A stretch of 64,000 nucleotides of DNA, taken from assembly GCA_023846275.1 (NCBI GenBank), contig JAIUJO010000141.1:206001-270000 (forward strand), in the 5' to 3' direction. Under the pieces are notes generated by a model. That model did no database searches and was not told the origin of the DNA. It was given only the letters and a program-made list of their open reading frames with translations. This DNA comes from Vanilla planifolia. Its lineage: Eukaryota > Streptophyta > Magnoliopsida > Asparagales > Orchidaceae. This document shows, in pieces, positions 25,751 to 40,809 of this stretch. A program made the position numbers and the translations under genes. Positions within the stretch are counted from its first letter, which is position 1, and the number at the start of each line of letters is the position of its first letter.

Positions 25751-28700
25751 GTAATTAAATTCCAATGGCACAAAATGTCGCAAGCCAATTTAGACTCTTC
25801 ATATTAATCTTGCATAGACAAATTATAAAGCCTAATTACTTGGTTCTTTCCTATAACATGCGTCTAAATCCCTTTTGCCAATCTCCAACACAAATCAACG
25901 TAATTCAATGTCATGCACACTCACATTTTTGTGATAACATGGTCGAGATCGCCTAGCCTTTATGCAATGATCTTATTAACTCATCCATCTGTTTGATAAC
26001 TTAATCAAATGGTTACTACTTCATCTATTATAACCAATTACTCCATTTGATGATCATAATATTGTCTGATTTTTATTGAGGAACTTTTCTTTCGTCAATT
26101 GCATTAATTTGTCCTCAAAGTCAAAAAACCAATATTTGGATGATTCCATTAATTAACTATAAAGTTGTCCAGTCAAGGTAAAAAAAATGGTGTTATACTC
26201 ATCCTAATATTCTCTATCAAATTGAATATTCAATTCAATTTATTTAATTATTTTTTTTGTTTAAATAGGCTTTTTATAACATATGAATATGTAGTCGATT
26301 TATCAATCAAGGAATTTCCAATTGGACTCTTTACTATGAAACAATATTTTTTGTCATGTGTAAACTTTATAATGGTTTTATTTGAATATATTATGCTGCT
26401 TCAATTTATCTTATAATTATTTTATCATAAATCATATTAAAGTTAAATCAATAAAATTTTATCATTATTATTTCTTCCTTTTGGTAATTTACAAAAATTA
26501 AAAAAAAAAAGTTTCATAAAGATGAAACTGATGTTGTTGGACTCATCTCTACAAGCTTTATGTAATTGAAATATCATTTTTAGATATTTCAATTTGTACT
26601 AGATTTGATGATTAAAGACTTGCCCTTATTCTCCTTAGTACCATGGAATGCTATTTGCTACATTATCTGCCTCATTTCTTCAAATTATTTGCTTTAATTT
26701 TGTCATATTACTACGTAAATTGAGTTTTTCACTCTCGTGGCCTTTACATCACTTCAAATTGTTTTAATTATATTGCTTCAATTTATTACATTTTAGATAT
26801 AATATATATTTACTTAATATTAATGTAATATTTTCTTATTATTTATGCATATTTGGTTTAGTGATTCGTGATAACATCAATTGAGGTTTGATCGAGGCAT
26901 AAAAATAATCATTGACTCACCTCAATAAGTTCTATACTACTAATTTTTTATGTTATTAAGTATTTTATTTTCTAATATTTTGTCAAAGCAATTAAGCGAT
27001 TTTGATTGATTAATAATTTACCAATTAAGGAGGCTAGAAATAAATATCCTAAATATTACATCTTTCGTATTAAATTTAACTCTGTAAGTTAAATTTTTTT
27101 GTTGTGATTAGTTTTTATTAATTTTTCTTAATTTATCTTATTTTATTATATATTTATGAGTAACAAAGTACTAAATTATTATTTTTTATTCTTACTCATT
27201 CTGGTGGTTAATGGAAATTCCAATGATAGCTCCTTTGTGATGGTACAAATTTCATTCCACACATCTTGATAAGCTATAGTTTATTAAGTTATTTTCTTTA
27301 TATTTTCAAATATTTCTTTTAATGGATTTCACATGATTTATGAGATAATTTGTTTCAAAACATATTTCATAATTGAGAATGTTATGCTGAATCTCATTAA
27401 TGTATTGGAATGCAAATTTCCTGTTTAATTTACTTTATTTCATCAACTATTTTGCTTTGTTTTGACATTGTTGCTAGGTAACTCTAAATACCTTGCATAA
27501 GGCATTTCTATGGCTTTAGTTTTTTTGTATTACATTTCTTTAGTTCATCTCACTTCAACTTTCATATATAATTACTTAATAATAAATAAACTTTTTTTTT
27601 AGGCTTTTTTTACTTTTACAATTCAAATTGTTTCCAATGAGGTCACATCGAGATGAAGTAAATCTCATTCCACTCATCTTAATGGTCTTTATAATATTAA
27701 AAATTTTAATTATTTTTTTAATATTTTATTTTTTAATGGCATGCTTTGTAAGATATTTATATTTGTTCCAAAATTGGTGAAAGAGAATTTTACAATTGAA
27801 TTCTTTAGTATATTAAAATGCAATAAACATGTACAATTTCTCTAGTTTTTTAAAGTTTTTACATTTATTTATTTATATTACAATATGTGCTGTATCAAAT
27901 TAAATAATCTTTTTTTTTATATTTTTAAATTTTTTTTAAGGATTTTGTAATCTTGGGAAGATATTTTATTATGTACCTGATTTGGTGATAGAATTGGGCA
28001 CATTTGAACAACTTTGTATCTTTGGATGCAGTTTACAAATAACATTTACATCATTTCTGTAGATATCTTTGTTTGTTTTTTCAATAATATAATTATATTA
28101 TAATTCCCTATTCTTGCAACCTTTAAATCTCTTCAATCTTATAATAATCATTTCTTCAATTTATTTTACTTTACTTTTTTGCAATTTAATCTTGCAATTT
28201 GCAATAATTTCAAAAAAGGTCTAATATACTTGAAAGACACATCATTGGAGTCATCTAATCAAGCTACTTCCATTATATTAATTTCTAAATTTAATAATTG
28301 ATTATTTTCTATGTTTTTGGTATGCTTTTCTTTTTATTTCAAATTGTAGTTATTTGATGGATTGAAGATGTTACACTTGATCATCTTATTTTCTTTGAAT
28401 GCAATTTTCTTTAATTTATCGCATTTCACTAAAATGTTTCTTTGAATTTGTTATATTACAATAGAAGTATAGTTGTCTACTCTTGTGACCATAGCATTGC
28501 TTCAATTTAGTTATATTTCTTTGCTTAAATATATCACTTTTTTCTTTAATATATATTTACTTATAATTAAAGTAATAACATATTATTATTTATGCTTGAT
28601 TACTTTTGTAGTTTAGTGTAATTCAAAACAAGTCCAACTGAGATGAAATAAATATTGTTGAACTCTTCTTAACTATTTCTATCACGTTAAATATTTATTT

Positions 28701-31700
28701 CTATACATTTTAACACATTGTTTTCTAGGCTATTGGTGCATCTTTCGAGTTATAATGATACATATTATTGTATCACTTCAATTTCTCTCATTTTAGCTTT
28801 TAAATATATATAAACTGAAGTTCAAAATAAAAATTTTTATTATTTATTCTTATACACTTTGGTGATTTATAGTACGTGGAAGCAAGGTCTAATAAAGAAA
28901 AAGTGAATGTGATTGCACTCGACTCGACAACCTTTATGTAATTAAATGTTCATTTATATAGTTTGAAATAGTTTTTCTAATGGAATGCATTACAAGATAT
29001 CTTTATTCTTACCAAATTTCATATTGAAGGATGTTACACTAGATCTATTTGTATCTTCAAATAAAAATTTTTGAAACAATTTATCCCACTCTTAAAAATT
29101 TTTTATTTGATTATTTTATATTACTTTGTAACTATAGATGTCCACATATTTGACCTTTATAACACTTTTATTTTGTTACGTTAAATTCATTCAATTTATT
29201 TGTTTCAACTTTAATATTATTTTTCTTAAATTTAACATTTTTAATTTATTTTAATTTATTCTTATTTAATTTTATAATCCATAGCAATACAAAATTAGAC
29301 CAGATTAAGAAGAAATGAAAGTCACTAGAGTTATCTTGAAAAGTTTTATCCAATTAATATTTAATTTGACTTTGTTAAATATTTTTTCTATGTTTTAATT
29401 GGGATATATGCCACATTTTGAAAATTACCATATTTTATGGTCAATGTTGTTGAACTTGAACTTGTTATTGTCTTTAGAAATACTTTTCTCATATAATGTA
29501 CTCCAATTCTTTAAAAGTTCTTGATTTTGTTATATTATTATTTCACTCAAACTCTCTACTCATTAGTTGTTCACATACATCTGATATTGTTATATTACCT
29601 TACTTAAATTTATTTTATTTCATAAGTATTATATATAAACCTAGAATGTAAATATTAATTAACTTTTTTTCTGTTTATTTACCTCGATAATTCATAATTA
29701 TTAAAAAGGAAGTGTAATCGAGAAGAAACAAAACTTGTTATACCCTTTTGACATGATTTACTCAATTAATAACTTATTTTTATTTGAGCTTATTTAATTT
29801 TATAATTTACATTAATTCCAAATGAGGCAAAATTTAGAAAGAAACAAATTTCATAGCACTCATCTCAATGATATCTCTCTAACTAGTTATTAATTTCTCT
29901 TTTTCTAAATGTTCTTTTCTTTGGTTTTCATAATGAACAATTTTACACTCAAACATCTTAATGTCTTGAATGCATTCCTATGCACTTTATCTCTTTTAAA
30001 AAAATTATTTTCTTTTTATTAGCTTATATTATTGCTTAAGAAGAATTCTCCACTTGTTTCACCTTTAAATTACTTTTTTTGGCAATAAAACATTAGTTCA
30101 ATTTTTCTCTTTTCAACTTTAATGTAGAATTACAAAAAATTGAAATAATAATTTTTTATTAGTTATGCTTAATTATTTATGTAGTTCATAGTAATTTTGA
30201 ACAAGTTTTAATTAAGAGGAAGACAAATGTCATTACTCCTATCTCAATGAACAAGATGTACTTAAATATTTATTTCTATATTTTTAAATATATTATTTTC
30301 TTTGATTTTTGCATGTTTTTTTAACTTATGATTGATACCTCTTTTGGTGATCAAGGATGGTACATCAATCTACTTAGGACAATGGAAAGAAATATTCTCA
30401 TATATTTATAAAAATATTTAAAAGTTTAGTAATTAAAAAAATTATAAATTAGGTTTTATCAAGACAAAAAATTGTTTGTTACACTCATCTTGAAGGGCTC
30501 ATTCTAATTAAAAGTTCAATCTTATTTTTTTGGATATTTTTTCTTAATTTTTGGTATCCTTCACATGTCATTTTAATTTGTTTTTATTTTGAAGAATGAC
30601 CACATTACACTGCATCAATTTATATTACTCTATAACTCTAAATCATCTCTTATGTAACATATGCATAAAATTTATTTAGTTGTGCTATATTACCTCAATC
30701 TTTGATATTTAATATTTAATGTATATTTACTTAGTTGTTAAAATAATAACTTGTAATTTTTTATGCTCATTAACTTTAGTAATTAATAGTAATTTTGAGT
30801 GGATTCATATTAAGATGAAATAAATGTCGGCTAACATGAATGAATAATACAATGAAACTCTAATTCTTATTAAAGGTAAAACCTCGATTAATAGGTTACC
30901 AAATTACACACAATTTTCACATGATTAGATGATAGAGGGCGTTCCATGAAATCTCCTTTTAATACTGAAATGCAACATCCATAAAAACTTTTTCTTGTTT
31001 ATTCAATTTTTTTTTTGATTTGGTTATACTCTTATGAAACTATAATTCATCTCTAATGAGACCTTTGCTTTTCTTACGTTTTGATACATTAAATTATTTC
31101 AATTTATCTCATTTATAGTTTTATCATATTTCTCATTAATATTGAAATAATATAATTAATTTCTATTAACAATGTTATAGTATTTTGAAATGTGGCCCGA
31201 TTGAGATCAAAGTATCATTTAACTAATCCTAATGGGCTTTATCCTATAAATATTTATTTTTATATTTTTATATTGTGTTATACTTTAATATTTTGTTCAT
31301 TGAGTTTTCCAAAGCTTTGTAAGTAATTTCATTTTGTACCTTATTTGACCATCAAGGATATTACACTCGATCACCTTCACATCTTGGATAGTAGCTTTCC
31401 CTTCTAATTTATCTAATTTCTTCAACTATTTTGGTATAGTTTGATTGTATTTCTTGGTAACTCTAAATTTTGTCTTTTGAATTGTATTTGTCATATTTTT
31501 GTTGACTATCTCATGTCTTCTATAATATATAATAATTTATCTAATATCAAACTTTTAATTTAATATTATTTATTCTTAATTAATTTTAATTTGTAGCAAT
31601 TCTAAAAAATCTTCGATCAAGATGAAAATAACATTGTTGGAATTATGTTGAGAAGCTCTATGTAATTAAATTTTCATTTTGAAATAGTTAATTTTTTTTT

Positions 31701-34700
31701 ATTTTCTACACCTTTGGCACATTTTGTATGATATTTTAATTCTTATCCTGTTTGATGGATAAGGAACATATGGTAAATCTTGTTAGAATCTTGAAATTTA
31801 ATTTTTCAATATAATTTATTTTATTTATTCAAGGTCTTCTATTTAATTAATTTAAGTTGTAATGTAACTCGAAATCTCACATCATGTGGCACTTATGCCA
31901 CTTTTTTTATTTCATTGCTTTAATTTACTTCTTTTATGCAATATTATATATTTATATAATACTAAAGTAATAATATATTTTATTTTTTTGTTATTTACTT
32001 TTGTAATTTGTCATAATTCACAATAAGGTTTGGTTGAGACTTAATTGATATCACATCAAAATCACCACTACTTAATAACACCATCATTCATAAATTTTTA
32101 ATAATTTTTAAGGCTTTGGAGAGCCTAGTGTCATTTTGATATACGATTTGTTAATCGATGATGTTATACTTAATCTCCTTAGTGCCTTGGAAGATAGGTT
32201 ACTAGTGTAATTTATCTCATTTCTTCAAATTGTGTGCTTTATTATATTTTGTCACTAAGTAACTCTATATCTCTTATTGTGTGACCTCTATAACACTTTT
32301 ATTTTGCTAAATTTGATTGCTTCAATTTATCACCTTTTTTGTTTTAATACATATTCACTTAAAGATATTATTTTATAATTTATTATAACTTTTGCTTTGT
32401 TAAATTAGTAATTTATAGAAATTCTAAACAATATACAATCTTGACAAATTGAAAGTAAACAGACTCTTCTTGATGATTTGTATCTTATTGGAAAAGAATT
32501 TCTATTTGTATTAATATTTAATTTTTAAAGTTTTGGGTAATTTTGGGTTATATGTTTATTTTTATAAGATTTTATGAATTAAGATGTTGCGCTCTATCAT
32601 TGTAGCATCTTGGATTGAAATTTTCTTGTAAACTTTATCTCATTTCTTCATATTTTTTACTTTGATTTGGTTATATTTCTATAAAAAAGTAATTCTTATC
32701 TCACGTAACATTTATATAATTTTATATTTGTTGTCTGAGGTTATTTTTATTTTTTAATTTAAGCTTTAATAAATATTAGCTTAATAACAAAATTACAGTT
32801 TCCTTTTAATTAAGCTTATTTGCATTAGTAATTCACAATAATTCCATAGTGATGTCTAACTGAGGCAAAATAAATGTCATTAGACTCCCCGTAATTAGAT
32901 CTATCTAATTAAATTTTTATTTTTAAATTTTTAAATTTTTTATATGTTATTTATTTTGTATACTGTAAAAGTAATTTTGAGTCATACCTAAATCGATGAT
33001 CAATGATTTTGTAGGTTTTGTGCACTTTACACATATTTGTTTTAAGAATTTACAAAAATTTTAATTGGCATCTAATTGATAAGAAAGAAAACTTGTTTAA
33101 TTCATTTTGGCATCCTCTAACAAGCTAGATATTATTTCTATATTTTTTTAATATCATTTTTAGGATTTTGGCATTTTGAAAGAGCCGTTTTTATGTGCAC
33201 TTTATTTGATGAACATGGTTGTTACATATGATCTCCTCAATATCTTTGAATACAACATTCTTGTACAATATATCTCATTCTTTCAAATGTTTTGCTTATG
33301 TTTCCCTATTATTATTAAACTCTATGTCTTCTATTTTGTGACCTTTATATCACTTCAAATTTTTTATATTACATTTCCTAAACTTATCAAATTTTAGCAA
33401 TATTATTTCTTTACTTGATATTAATATCATAACTTATTATTACTTATGCTTATTTATTTTTGTAATTTGTAGTACTTCTAAACAAAGGCTAATATAGATG
33501 TATTAAACATATTTGAATCCATCTTGATGAGCTCTACCAAACAAAATCTTTAGTTTTATATTTTTTTAATATTTACTTTATATTTTTTTGTACTTTTCAT
33601 GAGGCATTTCAATTAATAAATAAGGTTTTCACAACTGGTGTTACACTCAATGACTGTAATGGCTTGGAATTCAATTTTCCCAAACAATTTATCTCAATTC
33701 TTAAAACTTTTCATTTTGAATTCGTAGTAACAATATATAACCCCAAATCTCTTGTCACGTCACATTTACATCACTTTTATTTAGTTATATTATGTTGCTT
33801 TAATTTCTTCCATTTTAGCTTCAAAATATATATTTACATAATATTAAAGTAAGAATTTATTATTATTTGTGCTTATATACTTTGGTAACTTATAGTATTT
33901 CCCAATGAGGTTAAATCGAGTTGGAACAATTATTTTTCTTCCATTTTTTTTATCTCGATATATTCATAAGAAACTATAGTTGCCCTATCATGAACCTTTA
34001 CGTCACTTTAATTTGGTTATGTTACATTCCTAAAATTTAATGCATTTTTGCTTTACAATACATTTACTTAATACGAAAGTATATATCTATTATTTATTAA
34101 GCTTTTTTTATATTTGTAAATCATAGTAGTTAAAAAATTTTCTCAATCAAGGCAAATAAATGCCATTTGACTTGTTCGGATTAGCTTTATACATTCATAT
34201 AATCTTTTCTAAATTTAATGATTGACTCAAGATCTATTCAAAAATTTATAATCCAACTTTCTTATAACATTTATCATATGTTTATAAAATTTTTGCTATA
34301 ATTTTCGTATATTACTATTAACTCTAATTCTCCTAGTCAGTGTATTTATAATATTTAAATTAATCTGATTTTTAATATTTTTAAACTTTTATGTTTTTAA
34401 TGTCTTTGTGAGCTTTCTAACACTTTTAGATGCAATCGTGATTTTATGTTAAGGATGTTGCACTGAATTTTTTTATTATCCTAAAATTTCAATTAACCAA
34501 AAAAATTTATAAAGTTTTTTAAAATGTTTGCATCTATTTACAATTATTTCTATGAAACTCTCATTCTCCTTACATTTGACCTTGAATCACATTCTATATA
34601 TTATATTGCATTACCTCAATTCATCATACTTAGCTTTCATGTATATTCATGTAGTATTCAATTAATGTATGAAACGTGGTCCAGTTTAGATGAAGCAAAT

Positions 34701-35869
34701 ATCATTGGGCTTGTTTGATGGGCTCCATCCAATTAAATAATTGTTTTACATTTTTAAATATTTAAATTTTTATTTCTTTCACAAGGTTTATGAGTTACTT
34801 TGATTCGTACATAATTTGAAAGCTAAGGATGTTACTTGAGATCTCTTTAATACCTTTGAATGCCACTTTGTCGTCAAATTTTTCTCATTTTTTCAAACAT
34901 TTTTATTCTCACTCAACTATATTGCCATGTTCTCTAAATTTCTTATTTTGTGGTCTTTACCTTGCATTTATTATTTTGCATATTGCTTCTAAATATGTTG
35001 GAATAAGACTTTCTCATACAATTTTTCTCATTCTGCAAATTTTTTTCCTTTGATTTTTTAATATTACCATGAAATTCTAAATCTTCTCTCATGTGAGCTT
35101 TAGGTGACATTAATTTGGCTAAATTATATTTTTTTAATTTAGCTCATTTTTCGTTTAATATATGTTTACTTAAAAATAAAAGAATAACATTTTTTATTTT
35201 TTCTTATCTATTTTAGAAATTTATTGCAACAGCAAACTACATTTGACCTACTAAAAAAAACATCGTTAACGCATGTCATTGAACTCTTTCTAATTATTAT
35301 TAAATTGTTCTATTATTTATGTATTTTATATTCAATAATTTTTACACTTTTTATAAGAAACAATATTCGTACTACTTTTGATAATTGAGAATGCTATGCT
35401 CGATTTCCTTAGTACAATGGTATGCAATTATTTCATAAAATTTCTTCCATTTTCTCAAATGTTTTGCCTCGATTTAGCTATTTTACAAAATAACTATAAC
35501 TTTTCTATTGTGTTACATTTACATTGATTTTATTTCTTTGTGTTTATAACTTTAATTTATATCATTTTAGCTTTAATATACATTTACATAAGATTAAAAA
35601 AATATTTATTATTACTTATACTTTTTTGCTTTCATAAAAACTAGAATTTCAAAATGAGGTTAAATCATTACTCATAAAATGTGCTTGAACTTGTCTCAAC
35701 AAGCTTTATCTAGTTAAATATTTATTTATTTTTATTTATTTTACATGTGCTCTTGGGGTTTTATATTTCTTAAACTCATTATAATTAATAAATAATTTGA
35801 TGATCTTGGATATTACACTAGATCTCTTTAATATCCTAGAATGTAACATTCATATATAATTTATTTCAT

Positions 35870-35925
35870 TTCGTAAAAGTTTTTCTTTAAATTTTGTTAT
35901 ATTATATTACTTTAGTTTATTTATT
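35870..35925 (+). repeat. Collapsed monomer junction
   Basis: Here TTTAAATTTTGTTATATTAT runs directly into ATTACTTTAGTTTATTTATT. The two internal TTTGGTTATATTAC boxes are fused and the roughly 75 bp normally between them are absent. The same collapse is seen near 4,680 and 37,450. Confidence 0.55.
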
Positions 35926-36880
35926 TTAGATTTCATATATATCTACATAAAATTTGAATATTTCTATGTTATTGTTCATGTTCATTTAATGGTACCCTTG
36001 AAAGTAACTTTTTCATTAAATTAATTATATCTCTTCAAACCTTTAGTTTTGAATGGGTTGTAATACTATTAAATTCTAGTTGTACTCCAGTATGTTTTAC
36101 AATGATTCAAATTGTTTAGGTTACATTAGTAGAATTAATGTAATGATAATATTATCATATAGTTAATGAATATTAAAAACATATTTTTTATTTATGCTTA
36201 TTTTGGTAAATTGTAGTAATTCTAAATGAGATCTTAAAGGGATGAAACAAACTTTTTTATATTCAAGTTTATTAGTGTTGTTCAACGAAATTATCCTTTT
36301 TTATGTCTTTAAATATTTTATTTTGTACAATTTCAATGTGTTTTATGAGAAATTTTTGTTTGCCTTATTTGAAAATGATGGATCTTACACTCGACCTTAA
36401 TAATTTATTTAAATTAATCATATTTATGCCTTAATATTTATTTACTTAATATCATAGTAATAATTTATGTTTATTTATGTTTAATTATATTTGTAATTTA
36501 TAATATTTTTAAACTAAGGACATGGTTTTTTTTCAAATTAAATATTCACATCTTTTTTTAATTAAACTTTTATCTTGCGTTTCTAAAAATTTTAAGAGAA
36601 ACTTTTTTTTGTTCGTCATTCTATGATCAAGGATGTTATACTCAATCTTCTTAATAGTTGGGACTATAGCTTTCCCATATCATTTAAATTTTTTAAAATC
36701 ATTCACATTCATGTGGATATAATGCATCACTTTAGGTTATCTCATTTATGCTTGAGAAAATAATTACTTGATATTAAAATAAAAATTTTGTAATATTTAT
36801 GTTTAATTAATCTTATAATTTGTAGTGATTTTGGACATGGTTCAATAAAAAGAAACAAATATCATTGGATTCAACACAAC

Positions 36881-37288
36881 GAGCTCCAACATAATAAATA
36901 ATCACTTTTATATTTTGTAATATTTTACTTTCTAGGATTTTAGCATGCTTTATAAGACATTCATACCATATTTTGAGATTAAGGATATAACAATTGAAGT
37001 CCTTAGTATCTTGCAATGCCAAGTTCAACAAAATTAATCAAATTTTTCAAATTTGCTATTTTGACTTATTTATTTTGCTATGAAATTCTAAGTCTCCACT
37101 TATTTAACCTTAACATCATATGAATTTGGTTATATCATATTACTTAAATTTAACTCATTTAACCTTTAATATATATTTTCTTGATATTGTAATAATGATT
37201 TATTATTATTTTTTTAATTAAGAACGTTGTAGTAATTCTGAACATTTTTTGGTCAAGATGAAACAAATATCATTGGTCACACCTTCAT
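36881..37288 (+). repeat. Representative satellite monomer, 408 bp
   Basis: This near full-length forward unit runs from an exact GAGCTC (36,881) to the decayed equivalent (ATGCCCTTCATTTAAT) near 37,289. It contains recognisable landmarks in the canonical order, including a TTAAGGATATAACAATTG version of the GATG/TTACACTCGATC region. Confidence 0.7.
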
Positions 37289-37424
37289 GCCCTTCATTTA
37301 ATGAAATATTTATTTTTTCCTAAAATATGTTTAAGATAATTATGTTCGTAATGGACTTCACCATTGTGCAACTTGCACTCGATCCCCATAATATCTTGGT
37401 CACAGCTTTCTTGTACTATTTATT

Positions 37425-37480
37425 TCATTTTTAAAATCTTTTATTATCGTTATGATCAATATTGCATTACTTTAATTTTT
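37425..37480 (+). repeat. Collapsed monomer junction
   Basis: ATTTATTTCATTTTTAAAAT passes through a TTATCGTTATGATCAATATT segment into GCATTACTTTAATTTTTCTT. The stretch between the two internal TTATATTAC boxes, including the ATGTGACCTTTACATC part, is missing. It is the third instance of the same class of internal deletion. Confidence 0.5.
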
Positions 37481-39224
37481 CTTATCACATCTTTAATGAA
37501 TATTTGTTCACCATTAAAATAATATTTTTTTTTTCTATTTATCTTCATTTAGATTAAAGATTTACAACATTTCCAAACATGGTTAGATGGAGATCAAACA
37601 AATGTTATTAGAATTGCATCAACGAATTACATCTTATTAAATACTTTTTTAAAGATTTAACTATTTTATTTTTAAGGGTTTTAAAAGACTTTTATAAGGA
37701 ATTTTAATTGATACCTTATTTTGTTATAAAGGCTATTGCACTTCATCTTATTATATCCGTTCATAACTTTTGCCAAAAAATTATATCATATCTTCCACTT
37801 TTTTCCTTTAATTAGATTTTGTTACTATAACAATAGTAATAGAACTATTACCAAACATTTACATCATTTTAGTTTCCCTATTTTTCTTTGTTTCATTTGG
37901 TTATGATACAACAAAAATATGGATTTGCTAAAAATGATAATAATTGCTTGAACATATTTATATTTATCTTCCTTGATAATTTGGAACAATTCCAACAAAG
38001 GCCTTCACAAGTATATGCAAATGATTTTTGAGTCATCTCAAGGAGATATATAATTAAATATTTATTTTCAAATTTTTTATATATTTAATCTTCTATGATT
38101 CTTGCATGCTTCATTAAATATTTTTTATTCATACCTTACTTGATGGTTGATAATGTTTCACACCATCTCCTTAGTATATTTTAAATGAAACTTTCCCATT
38201 CAAGTTTTCACCTTTCTTGAAATATTCTGTATTGATTTTATTATATAATATATAACTCTAAATCTCCTCTTGCATGATAATTAAATTACTTTAATTTTTT
38301 ACATCACAAAGATTCAATTTCTTTTTTAAGTTTAATATATGTATAGTTAACATTAAATAATAATTTACTATTACTTATGTTTTTTTATTTGGGAACTCTT
38401 TGTAATTTGAATAAGAATTCAATAGAGATGAAATAATGGACATCAAACTAACCATTATAATATTTATCCATTAAAAAAAATTTACATTTTTTAATTTTTA
38501 AATTTTTTTTTGTTTTAATGACTTTACTTGACTTTTTAATTTGTATAATATTTCATTATCAAGTAAATTTCTTCATCATGTGAATGTCTTCGAATAACCT
38601 TTCCTCTATAATTTGTCTCATGATTTCATTTTTTTAACATGGTTATATTACTACGTAACTTCAAATCTTTTATTTTCTCACATTTATGTATCATTGAGTT
38701 TTTAATATTGCTTTTCTTGAATTTCTCTCATCTTAGCTTAAATAATCTAAGTTTTTTAATTATGTTTTTCTTTTGTTATGTTATAATGTAAGCATAAATG
38801 TCGTCTTCTAACATCATTACATCTTTTTACTTAGTCTATATTATATTTTTCCAATTTATTTTATTTTATTTTTTATAATATTTCGATAGTATTAAAGTAA
38901 TAATTTAAACTTATTTAATTTTATTTTTTTTATCTATTAAAAAATGAAAGAAATGACTTTGAACTTTTCATCTCTTGCACTATCAATTTAAAATACATTT
39001 TATATTGCTTTAAAAAAATTATTTTCTAATTTTTTTCATACTTGATGCGGCATTTTGGTTCATACTTCATTTGATTACTTGTAAAATTGCACCTAACCTT
39101 CTTAATTTCTTTGAATGAAACCTTCCTACAAAATTAATCATTTTTCTTAAAATGCTTTGTTTTGTTTGCATTACAAAATTATGTAACTCAAAACCTCCTC
39201 AAGCATGAACTTTAATCATTTTTA

Positions 39225-39276
39225 TTTTATTGTAATGCTTCAATTTATCAAATTTAGATTTTATTGTAATGCTTCA
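39225..39276 (+). repeat. 34-bp local tandem duplication
   Basis: TTTTATTGTAATGCTTCA occurs exactly at 39,225-39,242 and 39,259-39,276. It is a recent small duplication within a forward monomer at the second TTATATTAC/GCTTCAATTTATC box. Confidence 0.8.
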
Positions 39277-40809
39277 TAACATATTTTTATTTATGTTTAT
39301 TTAATTTTGTAGTTCACAGTAATTCCCTCATTTATATATCATCTTAGACATGTCTTGATGTGCTTTATCCAATTAAATATTTTTTACATTTCAAATATTT
39401 TTTTCTATGATTTTTACATTCTTTACAAGAAATTTTGCTTGAGTCCATATTTGGTGGTCAAATATGTTGCACTCAAACTTCTAGGCATCATTGAATTGAA
39501 CTTTCCCACAATTTTACCCATTTCTCAAACGTTTTGATTTTGAATTTTTAGCATCACTTTCTAAATCTAATTATCCTATTTTGTAACCTTTACATCGGCT
39601 TTATTTAGTAATATTATATTGCTTCAATTTATCTCGTCTTTTGTTTATTATATATTAACTTAATATTAATACAATTATTTATTTTATTTATTCTTATTTA
39701 CCTTTTCATGGTAGTATATTTTAAACATTTATTTTCTTAGCATTTGGCAAGCTTTACAAGATATTTAGATTCATACCTAATTTGCTGGACATGAATTACT
39801 CTCATCTTCTAAGTATGATGGAATAACACTTCTTAATACAATTTATTTCATTTCCTCAATTTTTGATCTTTGATTTAGTAATATTACAACTAAGTTCTCA
39901 ACTTCTTGTGTGTCCTTTAGATCTGTTTTATTTTATAATAATATAATGCTTAAAATTATCATATTTCAGATTCAATATATATGTAATAAATATTAAAAAT
40001 AGTAATATGTTATCTTTTACAATTATTTGCTGTTGTAATTAATAGTATATCCAAATAATGTTCAATGGAGATCAAATATCTTATTTTTTATAATTTTGAC
40101 ATGCATTAATAGATAATTTTATTTGTAATTTCTTTGATGATCAAGGATGTTACACATGGCCTTGTTAGTATCTTGAAAAGCATGTTTCTCAAATAATTTC
40201 TCATATTTTCTCTATCAAAATAAATCTTTTTGTTTTTAAATATTTTTTTGAAGGTTGTTTCATGATTTATGAGAAATTTTAAATCATACCTGATTTGATA
40301 AATGAGAATATTAGAATCAACTTCTTAGTGACATGGCATGCCACCTCTTAATACAATTTATCTAATTTCTTATATTTTATACTTTGTTTTCGTTAAATTA
40401 CTATATAACTCTATGTCGCTTCTTGAGTGATCTTTAAATTTATTTTTTGAATATGGTTATATACAATGTTGTTTCAATTTATCTTATTTTTTGATTCATA
40501 TATATTTACTGAATATGAAAATTATAATTTAACTTTACTTGTGTTTATTAAGTAAACTAATTCATAGCAATTCCAAACATCATTGGACTAGACTCTACAA
40601 GAATTATCCACATAAATTTTATTTCTATAGTTTTAAATAGTTAATTTTATATGGTTTTGGAATTTTTTATAGGATATATTCTCTCAAAACTTTTTTGATA
40701 ATCAAATATACTACATTTGCCCTTAGTTTCTTGTTATGCAATTTTACCAAACAATTTATCTCAAAATTTTAGCGTTATTTTAATTATACTATGTTGCTAA
40801 GAAACCTTA

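Larger units (their letters stand above)
25011..26147. other. Non-satellite island of about 1.1 kb, origin unknown
   Basis: From about 25,011 (TTGGGTCCCCATTATGC) the satellite pattern stops. GC content is higher than in the array, and none of the monomer boxes can be found. Satellite resumes near 26,148-26,175 (ATTAATTAACTAT, then a degraded GAGATGAAACAAATG box). The phase on each side is consistent with insertion into one monomer, with about 30-70 bp lost or unrecognised. Contents include an 11-bp hairpin, a 14-bp perfect palindrome and a TATA-like TATAAAT at 25,260. Open frames of 63 and 78 codons show no domain and I do not call them. The island could be an old mobile-element fragment, such as a solo terminal repeat, or captured single-copy DNA. 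No clear target-site duplication is visible. Confidence 0.65.

Noticed and set aside
25320-25956. Open frames of 78 and 63 codons in the first island
   Set aside because: They are short and low-complexity, with no domain, no plausible splice or upstream context and no neighbouring gene. They are within chance expectation.
30870-30925. AAAACCTCGATTAATAGG stretch, resembling a common plant repeat motif
   Set aside because: It is only about 20 bp with mismatches, located at a deletion junction inside a monomer. It is too short to call an element.
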